Source of the DNA: Geothrix oryzae
GTDB taxonomy: Bacteria > Acidobacteriota > Holophagae > Holophagales > Holophagaceae
Direction: 5' to 3'
Assembly (NCBI RefSeq): GCF_030295385.1
Contig: NZ_AP027079.1
Coordinates: 1,984,001 to 2,048,000, forward strand
Length of the DNA stretch: 64,000 nt
Below are positions 54,405-63,369 of the stretch, piece after piece. Position 1 is the first letter of the stretch, and the number at the start of each line of letters is the position of its first letter. The notes below the pieces were generated by a model. That model searched no databases. It worked only from the letters and a program-made list of their open reading frames with translations, and had not been told where the DNA came from. The translations under genes were made by a program, and so were the position numbers.

Positions 54405-55784
54405 TCAAGAGCCTGAGGACTGGGGACTGGGGGGAGACGACTGCAGAAGGAATTCCACGGCGCGCTCGGCCCGCCAGAATCGGCTTCCCTTCACCAGGAT
54501 ACGGGCTCCCGGCGGGATTGCGGAGAGTCCCCCGGCCTCGTCGCGCAAAGCCTCGAAATCCGGGAAGGCCCGGGCCCCGGACCCGAAGCCCTCGGCGTAG
54601 GCCGCCGCGAAGTCGCCATAGGCCCAGAGGCGGGAAAGGCCCTGGGCCTTCAGGGCCGCGCCGGTCTCGCGGTGGATGCGCGGCGCCTCGGGGCCCAGCT
54701 CTCGCATGGAGCCCAGCACGGCCAGGGCCTCGCCGCCCGGCAGCTGCAGGAGGGCCATGGTGCAGGCGAGGATGGAATCGAAGCTGGCGTTGTAGCTCTC
54801 GTCCAGGATGCAGCCGCCCCCCGCCAGCGGGACGAGGCGCCCCCGGCCGGGCTCGGGCAGGACGGCTCCCAGGCCCCCCGCGACGCGTTCCGGATCAAAT
54901 CCGGCCCGGAGGGCGATGGCGGCGGCAAGGGCGGCGTTCCGGACCTGATGCTCCCCCGGCAGCTGGATTCGCACCGGGAGTTCGCCCGCGGGCGTCCGCA
55001 GGCGGAAGGCCTCGCCGGCGGCGCCCAGGGATTCGACCCCTTCCCAGCCATAGGCCTGCCCCTCGCCCACGGGGAGGGCCTCGGCATGGCGGGCCCAGGG
55101 CTGCCCGGCGATCCAGCGGCACCACTCGTCCGCCGCCAGGTAGGCCCAGGCGCCTCCCGGTGCCAGGCCCGCCACCAGCTCACCCTTGGCCTCCGCGATG
55201 CCTTGCCGGCCCTTGGCGAAGTTCTCGATGTGGGCCGTGCCGACCAGGGTGATGAGCCCGAAATCCAGCGGGGCGATCTCCGTCAGGCGGCGGATCTCGC
55301 CGGGCGTGCTCATGCCCATCTCCAGCACCGCGGCGCCCAGCCCCTCCGGCAGGGTGGCCAGGGCTTCGGGCAGACCCAGGGTGTTGTTGCGGTTGCCCGG
55401 CGTCTTCCAGCCGCCCAGGGCCGCGGCCAGCAGTTCCTTGGTGCTGGTCTTGCCGACGCTGCCGGTCACGCCAAACACGGCCCGGGGTCGCACGGCCGCC
55501 AGCCGCGCCTGGCCCCAGCGCTGGAGGGCCGCCAGGGTATCGGGCACCACGAGTTGTGGACACCCGCTGTCCAGAGGGTGATCCACCAGCAGGGCCGCAG
55601 CGCCCCCCTCGACCGCCTGGGCACAGAACGCATGGCCATCCCGCTCCGCCCGCAAGGCGACGAAGCAGGCACCGGGCTGGATCGTCCGGGTATCCATGGA
55701 CAGGAACGAGGGCGTCACCGTGCCGTCGCCGAGGATCTCCCCTCCCACTTGGGAGGCCACCTGGAACAGGGACCAGAGGCTCAT
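54405..55784 (-). CDS. murF: UDP-N-acetylmuramoyl-tripeptide:D-alanyl-D-alanine ligase
   Basis: Adds D-Ala-D-Ala to complete the stem pentapeptide. The 459 residues match the family. Present are SMDTRTIQPGACFVAL, the ATP loop GVTGSVGKTSTKELLA, NNTLGLP, EMGMSTPGEI, and the C-terminal LDESYNASFDSI. The ATG at 55784 follows AGGAGGTG, an excellent ribosome site. It starts 70 bp after the Sua5-type gene ends, the largest gap inside the dcw block. Confidence 0.95.
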   Translation of the reverse strand: MSLWSLFQVASQVGGEILGDGTVTPSFLSMDTRTIQPGACFVALRAERDGHAFCAQAVEGGAAALLVDHPLDSGCPQLVVPDTLAALQRWGQARLAAVRPRAVFGVTGSVGKTSTKELLAAALGGWKTPGNRNNTLGLPEALATLPEGLGAAVLEMGMSTPGEIRRLTEIAPLDFGLITLVGTAHIENFAKGRQGIAEAKGELVAGLAPGGAWAYLAADEWCRWIAGQPWARHAEALPVGEGQAYGWEGVESLGAAGEAFRLRTPAGELPVRIQLPGEHQVRNAALAAAIALRAGFDPERVAGGLGAVLPEPGRGRLVPLAGGGCILDESYNASFDSILACTMALLQLPGGEALAVLGSMRELGPEAPRIHRETGAALKAQGLSRLWAYGDFAAAYAEGFGSGARAFPDFEALRDEAGGLSAIPPGARILVKGSRFWRAERAVEFLLQSSPPSPQSSGS

Positions 55785-55854
55785 GCGGCACCTCCTATGC
55801 CGCACGCTTCGGGCTTCGGCTGCGCCAAAGTGGCACTCCGCTCCTGCTTCGTGC

Positions 55855-56841
55855 TCATGGCCGCTCCTTCGCGGAAGCGCGGCGGAGCCGGTCCCGCACC
55901 GCCAGCCATGCCTCCGTTTCCGGCGGCCGTTCCATGAGGATGCAGTCGAATCCCGCATCATCCAGCTCGTGCAGGAGGGCGTACAGCCGCGTCCCCACGG
56001 CCTCCGCATCCAACGGAAGGAGGATGCCGCGAACCCCGCCAGGCAGGTGCGGCAGGGCGCCCAGGGCCACATAGGCCACGCGCCCGGAAGCGGCCGCCAG
56101 GCCCGATCCTGGCGCCACCAGCTCCAGCCGGGCCCGGGGCGCGTAATGGCGTTCGGCCATGCCGGGCGCGGCTTGGCGGGTCCCGGCCTTCACGGCGCCC
56201 TCCCACAGGTCCACGGGGCCGATGAGGGCGGCCAGTTCGGCGGGTTGGATGGGCCCGGGTCGCAGGATGCGGGGGGTCTCGCCGCTGAGGTCGAGGATGG
56301 TGGACTCGAGACCGGCCTCCGTCGGGCCGCCATCGAGGATGAGGTCCACCGCCTCACCCAGGCTGGAAGCCACATGCTCGGCGCGGGTGGGCGAGAGGTG
56401 CTGGCTGCGGTTGGCGCTGGGCGCCGCCAGCGGCCGGCCCGCGGCTCGGATCAGGGCCAGCGCCACCGGGTGGGCCGGGCAGCGCAGCGCCACCGAAGGA
56501 CCTCCCGCACGCACGATGGCGGGCACAGCCTCCGAGGCCGGCAGCACCAGGGTCAGCGGACCCGGCCAGAACCGCTCGACCAGGACCTGGGCTTCGGCGG
56601 GCCACCGGGACACCAGCGCCCGGGCCGCGTCGGCATCGGCCACATGCAGGATGACGGGATTCGTGGCGGGGCGGCCCTTCGCGGCGTAGATGCGCGCCAC
56701 GGCCTCGGGATTGAGCCCGTCCGCACCCAGGCCATAGACGGTCTCCGTGGGGAAGGCCACGAGCCTGCCGGAGGCGAGGATCATGGCCGCCTCGCGGATC
56801 GCGGGATCGTCCGGACCCGTGACCTGGAGCAGCCGCGTCAC
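55855..56841 (-). CDS. Sua5/YrdC threonylcarbamoyl-AMP synthase
   Basis: Makes threonylcarbamoyl-AMP for the t6A37 modification of ANN-decoding tRNAs. The 328 residues carry the YrdC core (FPTETVYGLGADG, KGRPATNPVILHV, RFWPGPLTLVL, PSANRSQ) plus a C-terminal Sua5 domain (GMAERHYAPRARLELV onward). A GTG start overlaps the murE stop by four bases (GTGA). It is an unusual insertion within a cell-wall cluster, though it is in-frame coupled and probably expressed with it. Confidence 0.92.
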   Translation of the reverse strand: MTRLLQVTGPDDPAIREAAMILASGRLVAFPTETVYGLGADGLNPEAVARIYAAKGRPATNPVILHVADADAARALVSRWPAEAQVLVERFWPGPLTLVLPASEAVPAIVRAGGPSVALRCPAHPVALALIRAAGRPLAAPSANRSQHLSPTRAEHVASSLGEAVDLILDGGPTEAGLESTILDLSGETPRILRPGPIQPAELAALIGPVDLWEGAVKAGTRQAAPGMAERHYAPRARLELVAPGSGLAAASGRVAYVALGALPHLPGGVRGILLPLDAEAVGTRLYALLHELDDAGFDCILMERPPETEAWLAVRDRLRRASAKERP

Positions 56842-58295
56842 TTCGGCCCCCCGAGCGCGGCTTCCACGGCGCTGCGGTCGCTGTAGGGGTATTTCACGCC
56901 GCAGATCTCCTGGTAGGGTTCGTGGCCCTTCCCCGCCAGCAGCAGCAGGTCGCCGGGCCGACAGTCCGCCAGGGCCCGGCGCACGGATTCGCGGCGATCG
57001 GCGTGGCGGTGGTACCGGGCGCCATCGGCGCGGATGGCTTCGGGAATCCCGGGGGCGGCATCGTCCAGGATGCGCTCCGGCTCCTCGCTGCGGGGGTTGT
57101 CGCTGGTGTGCCAGAGCACATCGGCACCGGCCGCCACGGCCGCCGCCATGAGGGGGCGCTTGGCCCGATCACGGTCGCCACCGCAGCCGAAGAGCACATG
57201 CAGGCGGCCCCCGGGCGGCAGCAGGCGCCGGCCCTCGGAGAGCAGCTTCTCCAGGGCGTCCGGCGTGTGGGCGTAATCCACCATCACGCCAAAGGGCTGG
57301 CCGCAGTCCACCCGCTCCAGGCGGCCCGGGGCACCGGTCACCTTGGGCACGGCCGGCACCAGCCCATCCAGGTCGAAGCCGGCCTCGGCGCAGGCGGCCA
57401 GGGCCGCCAGCAGGTTGTAGACATTGAAGCGGCCCAGCAGGGGGCTGTGGACTTCCCAGCTTCCCTTGGCCGAATGGAGGGTGAAGCGGGTCCCCGTGGG
57501 GCCCAGCTCCAGACCATGGGCCCGGTAGCAGGCGGGGCGGTCCACGGCGTAGCTCACATGGCCCTCCCGCTCCAGCAGGCCGCGGCCCCAGGCGTCGTCG
57601 GCGTTCACGAGAAAGCGCCCGCTCTGCGCCACGAGGCGATACTTCGCCTCGAAATAGGCCTCCAGGGTGCCGTGGTAGTCCAGGTGATCCTGCGTCAGGT
57701 TCGTGAAGACGCCTACCTTGAAGTGCGCGCCGTGGACCCGGCCCAGGCAGAGGGCGTGGCTGCTCACTTCGACTGCCGAGGCCCGGTCGCCGGCCTCCAC
57801 GCTGCGGTGCAGCCAGCGGTAGAAGGCGGGGCTTTCCGGCGTGGTGCGGACAGCCTCCTCCTCCCGGTCTCCCGCGGCATTCAGGACGGTCCCCACGAGC
57901 CCGCAGCCGACCCCCGCGCCACGCAGAAGCTGGCGGATCAAAGTGGTGGTGGTGGTCTTGCCGTTGGTGCCGGTGACGCCGATGAGGGCCAGCTGCTCAT
58001 CCGGCAGGCCGTGCAGGCGGCGGGCCAGGTCGGCCATTTGAAGGCGGGGATCCCCCAGGAAGGTGCAGTTGGCCGTGGTTTCTGGCGTATTCACGCCCGA
58101 AGCAGAAAAGACGGCGCTGGCGCCTTGCGCGAGGGCCTGGGGCACGAATGCCGCGCCGTCGACCTGCTCGCCCTGCAGGGCCACGAATGCCCAGCCGGCA
58201 AGTACCTCCCGGCTGTCGCTGGTGAGGTCCACCACCTCGACCTCCGGGCCGGAGCGCCGCAGGGCGATTCCATCGATGAGCGCATCCAGCTTCAT
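56838..58295 (-). CDS. murE: UDP-N-acetylmuramoyl-dipeptide:meso-DAP ligase
   Basis: Adds the third stem amino acid. The 485 residues match the family. The ATP site is VTGTNGKTTTTTLI, and EVSSHALCLGRVHG and TNLTQDHLDYHG are typical. The substrate-specificity loop HTSDNPRSEEP carries the DNPR motif associated with meso-diaminopimelate rather than lysine. It starts within the last four bases of ftsI (ATGA), so they are translated together. Confidence 0.95.
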   Translation of the reverse strand: MKLDALIDGIALRRSGPEVEVVDLTSDSREVLAGWAFVALQGEQVDGAAFVPQALAQGASAVFSASGVNTPETTANCTFLGDPRLQMADLARRLHGLPDEQLALIGVTGTNGKTTTTTLIRQLLRGAGVGCGLVGTVLNAAGDREEEAVRTTPESPAFYRWLHRSVEAGDRASAVEVSSHALCLGRVHGAHFKVGVFTNLTQDHLDYHGTLEAYFEAKYRLVAQSGRFLVNADDAWGRGLLEREGHVSYAVDRPACYRAHGLELGPTGTRFTLHSAKGSWEVHSPLLGRFNVYNLLAALAACAEAGFDLDGLVPAVPKVTGAPGRLERVDCGQPFGVMVDYAHTPDALEKLLSEGRRLLPPGGRLHVLFGCGGDRDRAKRPLMAAAVAAGADVLWHTSDNPRSEEPERILDDAAPGIPEAIRADGARYHRHADRRESVRRALADCRPGDLLLLAGKGHEPYQEICGVKYPYSDRSAVEAALGGPK

Positions 58296-60433
58296 GGCAT
58301 CCCCGCCTTGATCTTCACCACCGTCCCGGGCTCCAGCGGGGCGCCGGGCTCGGGACTCTGGCTCAGCACCCGCATCGCGGTGGTTCCCGCCGACGACTCC
58401 ACGCGGGGGGTGCCGCCCACCAGCACCACGCGATGGATGGCGGCCTTGAGGCTCAGCCCCTTGAGGTCGGGCACGCGGCCCCGCTCCACATGGACGGCGG
58501 CCTCGTCCGTCTCGCTCACGGGCCAGTCGCGCAGGGACAGCTTCAGGTCCGCTTCGCGGTCCAGGTCGGGGGTGGTCTGCCGGAAGCGGAGGATGCCGTC
58601 GCCGATCCGCTTGAAGAGGGGCGCGGCCACATCGCCGCCGGTGGTGTCGCCCGCGGGATCGTCGAGCATGACCAGCACGCCGTACTGAGGCTTGTCCGCC
58701 GGGAAGAAGCCCATGAAGGAGGCGAAGTGGCGCTTGGGATCGTACTTCCCGTCGATGAGCTTGCGGCTGGTGCCGGTCTTGCCGAAGGCCTCCACGCCGT
58801 TGTCGAGCCGGGCCCGCTTGCCCGTGCCCTGGGTGAGGACGCCCTTGAGCGTCTCCTTCATCAGGTTCGCGGTCTCCTCGCTCAGCACCTGCCCGCGCAC
58901 GGTGGGCTTGAACTCCTTCAGCAGGAGGCCCTTGTCGTTGTAGATGCGCTGCACCAGGATCGGCTGCATGAGCTTGCCGCCGTTGGCCAGGGCGCAGCCG
59001 GCCATGAGGATCTGCAACGGGGTGGTGCTGAGGCCGTAGCCGTAGGAGAAGGTGTACTGGGTGGGCACGCTCCAGCGGTCGGGGGCGATCATGCGGCCCG
59101 GGCTCTCGCCGGGGAAGTTCAGACCGGTCGCATCCCCGAAGCCGAATTTGCGGAGGTACTGGTAGTGCACCGCGGGATCCAGCCGGATGCCCATCTTAGC
59201 GGCGCCAATGTTGGAGCTCTGCCAGAGGACTTCCTCGAAGGTGAGCACGCCGTGGCGGTGCGTATCCGTGATGGGCGGGACCTTCGGGCTGTACAGCCAG
59301 CGGCCGGCCAGGCAATCGATGCGTTCCCCCAGGTGGACCTTGCGCTCCTCCAGGGCGATGGCGGCGGTGAAGATCTTCATGGTGGAGCCAGGCTCGTAGA
59401 CATCCTCCACGGGATGCACCTTGCGGGCCGCCTTCTGGCGCTCCAGCTCCCGGCGCAGCTCTTCGCGCTCGCCGGCCGATAGCTCGGCCTCGCCACGGTT
59501 GAGGAATTTCTTCGGCAGGATGTGATTCGGGTCGAAAGTGGGCGTGCCGGCCATGGCCAGGATCTCACCGGTCTGGGGGTCCACCACCACGGCGTAGGCC
59601 GTGCGGGGACGGGAGAGGCGAACCCCTTCCTCCAGCGCGTCCTCCACGATGTGCTGGATGGAGGCGTCGAGGCTGAGCTGGAGCGAGGCCCCGTTCACGG
59701 GCACCTGGCTGTAGTTTTCCTGGAGGATGAGCAGCTTGCCGTGGGCGTCGCGGGGGGCGATGAGCTCGCCCTTCAGGCCCGCCAGCTGCTTGTCGTAGGT
59801 CTGCTCGATGCCCAGCTGGCCCAGACCGTCGATGTTCGTAAAGCCGATGATCTGCGCCGCCAGGCTGCCGCGCGGATAGAAGCGGCGGCTCTCGGGCTGG
59901 AACTCGATTCCGTCGAGGTTCAGGGCCCGCACGGCGGCGGTCTTGATGGGCGGCAGGTGCCGCTCGAGGTAGACGAAGGTCTTCTTGCGCAGGAGCTTCT
60001 CCAGTACCTGCCCCCGGGTCTGCTCCAGGATGGGGGCCAGCTTGGCCGCCACCTCCGACGCGGCCCGGCGGTCAGGCTCGCCCCAGTGCCGCTCCTCCCC
60101 CTTCGCCGGCTTGTAGTCCGGGTAGAACACGCGGGGATCGGCGAAGAGGCTCTCGACTTTGATGGAGATGGCCAGCGGCTCCCCCCGGCGGTCCCGCAGC
60201 TCCCCGCGGATGGGCGGAATGGGCACCACCGTGGTGTGCTGCTGCTCGGCCTTGGCGTGGTAGCGCTTGTGCTCCACCCCCTGCAGCCAGAAGAGCCGGA
60301 GGAGGATGCAGAGGGCCCAGAAGGCCATGCCCCCCATGATCCAGGGCATGCGCCGGCCCAGCAGATCCTGGGGATCCTGCCGGCCCAGCAGGCGCCGGGA
60401 GGCACGGGGTTCAGTGGCGAAGCGGAGGGACAC
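58292..60433 (-). CDS. ftsI: FtsI / class B penicillin-binding protein with PASTA domain
   Basis: Septal peptidoglycan transpeptidase. 713 residues: one membrane helix at about 33-52 (WIMGGMAFWALCILLRLFWL), a pedestal domain, and the transpeptidase domain. Motifs are SxxK Ser350 (EPGSTMKIF), SSN (WQSSNIGAA) and KTG Lys552 (GKTGTS). The last 65 residues (RVPDLKGLSLKAAIHRVVLV, SPEPGAPLEPGTVVKIKAG) form one PASTA domain, more typical of Gram-positive PBP2x. The start is a GTG, with no strong ribosome site. Confidence 0.93.
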   Translation of the reverse strand: MSLRFATEPRASRRLLGRQDPQDLLGRRMPWIMGGMAFWALCILLRLFWLQGVEHKRYHAKAEQQHTTVVPIPPIRGELRDRRGEPLAISIKVESLFADPRVFYPDYKPAKGEERHWGEPDRRAASEVAAKLAPILEQTRGQVLEKLLRKKTFVYLERHLPPIKTAAVRALNLDGIEFQPESRRFYPRGSLAAQIIGFTNIDGLGQLGIEQTYDKQLAGLKGELIAPRDAHGKLLILQENYSQVPVNGASLQLSLDASIQHIVEDALEEGVRLSRPRTAYAVVVDPQTGEILAMAGTPTFDPNHILPKKFLNRGEAELSAGEREELRRELERQKAARKVHPVEDVYEPGSTMKIFTAAIALEERKVHLGERIDCLAGRWLYSPKVPPITDTHRHGVLTFEEVLWQSSNIGAAKMGIRLDPAVHYQYLRKFGFGDATGLNFPGESPGRMIAPDRWSVPTQYTFSYGYGLSTTPLQILMAGCALANGGKLMQPILVQRIYNDKGLLLKEFKPTVRGQVLSEETANLMKETLKGVLTQGTGKRARLDNGVEAFGKTGTSRKLIDGKYDPKRHFASFMGFFPADKPQYGVLVMLDDPAGDTTGGDVAAPLFKRIGDGILRFRQTTPDLDREADLKLSLRDWPVSETDEAAVHVERGRVPDLKGLSLKAAIHRVVLVGGTPRVESSAGTTAMRVLSQSPEPGAPLEPGTVVKIKAGMP

Positions 60434-60493
60434 GGGAGGGCCGGGGCTGGATGGAGCGGTGACGCGGGGCCGCAGCGCCCCACAGCCTATAGG

Positions 60494-60862
60494 CTACAGC
60501 CCTTCGGACGACACGGGACGGAGCTTGGCGAGGCGCTGGTCCTCGGGCGTGAAGGCCCGGCGTATCAGATGGCCCTGCTTGCGGGGCTGGAGCCCGGCCT
60601 TCTGGGCATAGACCTGGACTTCCTCATCGCGCTGATAGCGGCTGCGCTCCAGCATGAGCTTGCGCTGGAACTCCTCCTCCTTGCGGATGCGCTCCTTCAG
60701 GTCGCCCATGGCGTAGCTCAGGCGCGTGCTCTGGATCTTCAGGTAGGCGAGGGTGCCGAGGGGCATGGCCAGGGCCAGCACCAGCAGCAGCATGCGCAGG
60801 ATGCCTTCGCTCTCGACCATGCGGACGGGAGCGGCGGGGCTCGGCAGAGTTCCGGCGGCCAT
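60494..60862 (-). CDS. ftsL: FtsL-like cell division protein
   Basis: 122 residues with one membrane helix (about 22-40, LRMLLLVLALAMPLGTLAYL) followed by a coiled-coil-like stretch (KIQSTRLSYAMGDLKERIRK, then EEEFQRKLMLERSRYQRDEE) and a short C-terminal tail. Sequence is too divergent for a motif, but position between rsmH and ftsI plus topology identify FtsL. It would act with FtsB/FtsQ at the septum. The ATG follows GAGG. Confidence 0.8.
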   Translation of the reverse strand: MAAGTLPSPAAPVRMVESEGILRMLLLVLALAMPLGTLAYLKIQSTRLSYAMGDLKERIRKEEEFQRKLMLERSRYQRDEEVQVYAQKAGLQPRKQGHLIRRAFTPEDQRLAKLRPVSSEGL

Positions 60863-60873
60863 GGGTACCTCGG

Positions 60874-61839
60874 TCAGGGGAGCCGTTCCGCCACGCGCAG
60901 GCGGGCGGACCGGGAGGGGGGATTGGCGGCGGCTTCGGCCTCGCTGGGAGCGATGCCACCGGGATGAATGAGCTTGAGGATCTTGGGAAGCGGTGCCGGG
61001 GCCACGCGGCCGGGCCCGTCGTAGGTGCCCGCGAGACGCCGCAGGGTCTGCTTGACGATGCGGTCCTCCAGGCTGTGGAAGCTGATGACCGCCAGGCGGC
61101 CGCCGGGCCGCAGGTGGGAGACCGCCGCCTCCAGCGCCGCGGCCAGCCGGTCCAGCTCGCCGTTCACGGCGATGCGGATGGCCTGGAAGGTCCGGGTGGC
61201 GGGATCGCTCTGGCCCTTCCGCTTGGCGGGTTCGCGCGGGATCACGGTGTAGACGGCCTGGGCCAGGTCCCGCGTGGTGGCCAGCCGGCCTTCGCCATGC
61301 GCCCGGAGGATGGCGCGGGCGATGGGCCGGCTGGCACGCTCTTCGCCAAACTGGTAGATCGCGTCGGCCAGACTTTCGTCGGTCTGCTCCGCGATCCATT
61401 CCAGGGCAGTGGGGCCGGAATTGGTGTCCATGCGCATGTCGAGGGGGCCTTCGTCCCGGAAGCTGAAGCCCCGCTCCGGGGTGCGGAGCTGCAGGGTGGA
61501 GACGCCCAGGTCCGCCAGGATGGCGTCGAAGCCGCCCGGGGCATGGGTTCCGGTCCAGGCCAGGAACTGGGGATCGGTCCAGATGTCCTCGTAGTTCCCC
61601 GCCAGGATCTCCAGGCGGCCATCGTCGCCCAGGCGGCGGCGGGCCAGATAGCGGGCCTCGGGATCGCGGTCCACGCCCAGGTAGCTGGCGGCCTTGTCGC
61701 ACCGGCCCAGCAGGGCTTCGGCGTGGCCGCCCAGGCCCAGGGTCAGGTCGAGGACCCGCGCCCCCGGAGGCAGCACGAGGTTGTCCAGCACCTCCTGGAG
61801 GAGGACGGGGACATGGGTGGGGGGCTGAATGGTCATCAT
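60874..61839 (-). CDS. rsmH: 16S rRNA (cytosine1402-N4)-methyltransferase
   Basis: Methylates N4 of C1402 in the ribosomal decoding site. The 321 residues include HVPVLLQEVLDNLVLPPG, the AdoMet motif LDLTLGLGGHAEALL, ADLGVSTLQLRTPERGFSF, and the closing RPGGRLAVISFHSLEDRIVK. The family is well matched (about 310-320). It starts with Met-Met; its first ATG shares the final base of the mraZ stop, so the two are coupled. Confidence 0.96.
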   Translation of the reverse strand: MMTIQPPTHVPVLLQEVLDNLVLPPGARVLDLTLGLGGHAEALLGRCDKAASYLGVDRDPEARYLARRRLGDDGRLEILAGNYEDIWTDPQFLAWTGTHAPGGFDAILADLGVSTLQLRTPERGFSFRDEGPLDMRMDTNSGPTALEWIAEQTDESLADAIYQFGEERASRPIARAILRAHGEGRLATTRDLAQAVYTVIPREPAKRKGQSDPATRTFQAIRIAVNGELDRLAAALEAAVSHLRPGGRLAVISFHSLEDRIVKQTLRRLAGTYDGPGRVAPAPLPKILKLIHPGGIAPSEAEAAANPPSRSARLRVAERLP

Positions 61840-62324
61840 CAGATCCCCAGGTCCGCGAGCTGCGCCAGGTCGTCGGCACCGAGGGGTTCGGCCGCGAGGC
61901 GCCGCTCGAAGCCGGCCTTGTTCCACAGGGCCAGGTGGTCCATCTGTCCCAGCACGGCCACCTCGCCCGTGAGCTGGGCGGCCTCGCGCAGGATGGGCGG
62001 GATGACGAAACGGCCCTGGGCATCCGGCTCCACTTCGCTGCCGAAGTAGGCGGTGGTCTCGAGGAACTTGCGCTTGGCGGGGCTGGTGGACGGCAGGGCG
62101 GCCAGCCGCGCCTCGATGGCCTCCCAGACCGGCAGGGGATAGAGGCGGGCGGAGCGGCCGTCCAGCGAAGTCAGGTAGTGCCGCAGGGCGGAAACGCCCT
62201 CGCGCAGACCCCGGCCCCCTTCGCCCTGAGCGAAGGTTTCCAGCTCGGCCTTGAAGGAGGAGGGGAGCTTCAGACGGCCCTTCTCATCCACCGTGGCCGG
62301 TGAGTTTCCGCGAAGTCGCAGCAC
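61839..62324 (-). CDS. mraZ: MraZ transcriptional regulator
   Basis: Binds DNA as a ring of AbrB/SpoVT-fold units and controls the dcw operon. 161 residues with the two conserved swapped-hairpin halves: MLRLRGNSPATVDEKGRLKL at the N-terminus, and FGSEVEPDAQGRFVIPPILREAAQL. The DEKGRLKLP and DAQGRFVIP copies each carry the DxxGR motif. Start is GTG. Its own target sites appear just upstream. Confidence 0.94.
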   Translation of the reverse strand: MLRLRGNSPATVDEKGRLKLPSSFKAELETFAQGEGGRGLREGVSALRHYLTSLDGRSARLYPLPVWEAIEARLAALPSTSPAKRKFLETTAYFGSEVEPDAQGRFVIPPILREAAQLTGEVAVLGQMDHLALWNKAGFERRLAAEPLGADDLAQLADLGI

Positions 62325-62378
62325 CGGTATCGCCTTTCAACCAGCTACCCAGGAGAGGCCGATGGATGCGAAGCGAGA

Positions 62379-62423
62379 CCACTTTGATCCACTTCAGACC
62401 ACTTTTCTCCACTGAGAGCCACC
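62379..62423 (-). promoter_or_regulatory. Five-box MraZ-type operator
   Basis: GTGG motifs recur at exactly 10-bp intervals on the minus strand: four AGTGG and one GGTGG, at 62379-62383, 62389-62393, 62399-62403, 62409-62413 and 62419-62423. This spacing places every box on one DNA face and matches the known GTGG-type repeats bound by MraZ. Five is more than the usual three or four. Confidence 0.8.
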
Positions 62424-62427
62424 TCAA

Positions 62428-62455
62428 AGTCTAGAAAGACCCGGGATTGCAACAA
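62428..62455 (-). promoter_or_regulatory. Candidate promoter of the dcw operon
   Basis: On the minus strand, TTGTTG (62455-62450) is followed after 16 bases by TAGACT (62433-62428). The first MraZ box begins five bases downstream, so bound MraZ would block the start site. Confidence 0.5.
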
Positions 62456-62470
62456 GCGGAAATAAAAACG

Positions 62471-62500
62471 AAAAAGACACGCAAACGCGTGCCTTTTTCG
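62471..62500. terminator. Terminator after the HIT gene
   Basis: CACGC pairs with GCGTG (62479-62483 and 62488-62492) around AAAC. Flanking GAAAAAG and CTTTTTC extend the stem with one mismatch. It is T-rich on both strands and sits between the HIT stop (62528) and the dcw promoter, so it insulates the dcw operon. Confidence 0.75.
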
Positions 62501-62527
62501 CTAAATGAAAGGATTTTCGACGACTGG

Positions 62528-62887
62528 CTACTGGCAGAGCTTCCCGCCGAGGGGCTTTCCCCCCAGCAGGTGGAAGTGAAGGTGGAAGACGGTCTGGCCC
62601 GCATCGGGGCCGCAATTGCTCAGCAGGCGCCACCCGCCGGTCATGACGCCGTGGTCCCTCGCCAGCTGCGCGGAGAGCTGGAGGATCCGGCCCGACAGGG
62701 CGGCCACCTCGGGGGTCAGGTCGCCCAGCCCTTCGCAATGCGCCTTCGGAATGATGAGCAGATGGACGGGCGCCTGGGGGAAGATGTCCTTGAAGGCGAG
62801 CAGCTCATCGTCTTCATACACCAGGGCGGCGGGGATCTCCTTCCGCACGATCTTGCAGAACAGGCACTCGCTCGCAGGGGCGCTCAT
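62528..62887 (-). CDS. HIT family hydrolase (HinT-like)
   Basis: 119 residues of the histidine-triad group that cleaves adenosine-linked phosphoramidates. The active site HLHFHLLGG has His102, His104 and His106. Two N-terminal Cys (8 and 11) in ECLFCKIVRKEIPA may bind zinc. Length is typical (about 115-120). It starts 12 bp from the divergent trmL gene, with GGAGGT before the ATG. Confidence 0.93.
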   Translation of the reverse strand: MSAPASECLFCKIVRKEIPAALVYEDDELLAFKDIFPQAPVHLLIIPKAHCEGLGDLTPEVAALSGRILQLSAQLARDHGVMTGGWRLLSNCGPDAGQTVFHLHFHLLGGKPLGGKLCQ

Positions 62888-62899
62888 CCGGGACCTCCC

Positions 62900-63355
62900 A
62901 TGTTCCACATCATCTTGCATCAGCCCGAGATTCCGCAGAATACCGGAAGCATCGGCCGCCTCTGCGTGAACAACGGCGTGAAGCTGCACCTGATCCACCC
63001 GCTGGGCTTCGACACCAGCGACTACTACCTGCGCCGGGCGGGCCTGGACTACTGGGAGAAGCTGGATCCCACCCACTACGCCGACTGGAATGACTTCCTG
63101 GCCCGGAACCCCGCCAAGCGCCTGTGGTTCTTCACCACCAAGGGCGCCCGCCGGCACACCCAGGTGCCCTGGGCCTATGGCGACGGGCTCGTCTTCGGCC
63201 AGGAGACCGTGGGGCTGCCCGAGGACCTGCTCGCGGCCCACAAGGACTCGCTGCTGCGGATCCCGATGCTGGGCGACCACCACCGCAGCTTGAACCTGGC
63301 CCAAGCCGCGGCCATTGGCCTTTACGAAGCCCTGCGGCAGACTGAGGGTTGGTAA
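62900..63355 (+). CDS. trmL: tRNA (cytidine34/uridine34-2'-O)-methyltransferase
   Basis: Ribose-methylates the wobble base of certain tRNA-Leu. A minimal SPOUT protein of 151 residues: [55 protein letters not shown], and [19 protein letters not shown] with the knot residues. Length and motif order match TrmL. The ATG at 62900 is chosen; upstream in-frame sequence belongs to the opposite-strand HIT gene. Confidence 0.93.
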   Translation: MFHIILHQPEIPQNTGSIGRLCVNNGVKLHLIHPLGFDTSDYYLRRAGLDYWEKLDPTHYADWNDFLARNPAKRLWFFTTKGARRHTQVPWAYGDGLVFGQETVGLPEDLLAAHKDSLLRIPMLGDHHRSLNLAQAAAIGLYEALRQTEGW

Positions 63356-63369
63356 TCTCCGGAGCCCCC

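Noticed and set aside
62379-62423. A microsatellite or short CRISPR-like run
   Set aside because: The exact 10-bp GTGG phasing upstream of mraZ is explained by the MraZ operator.
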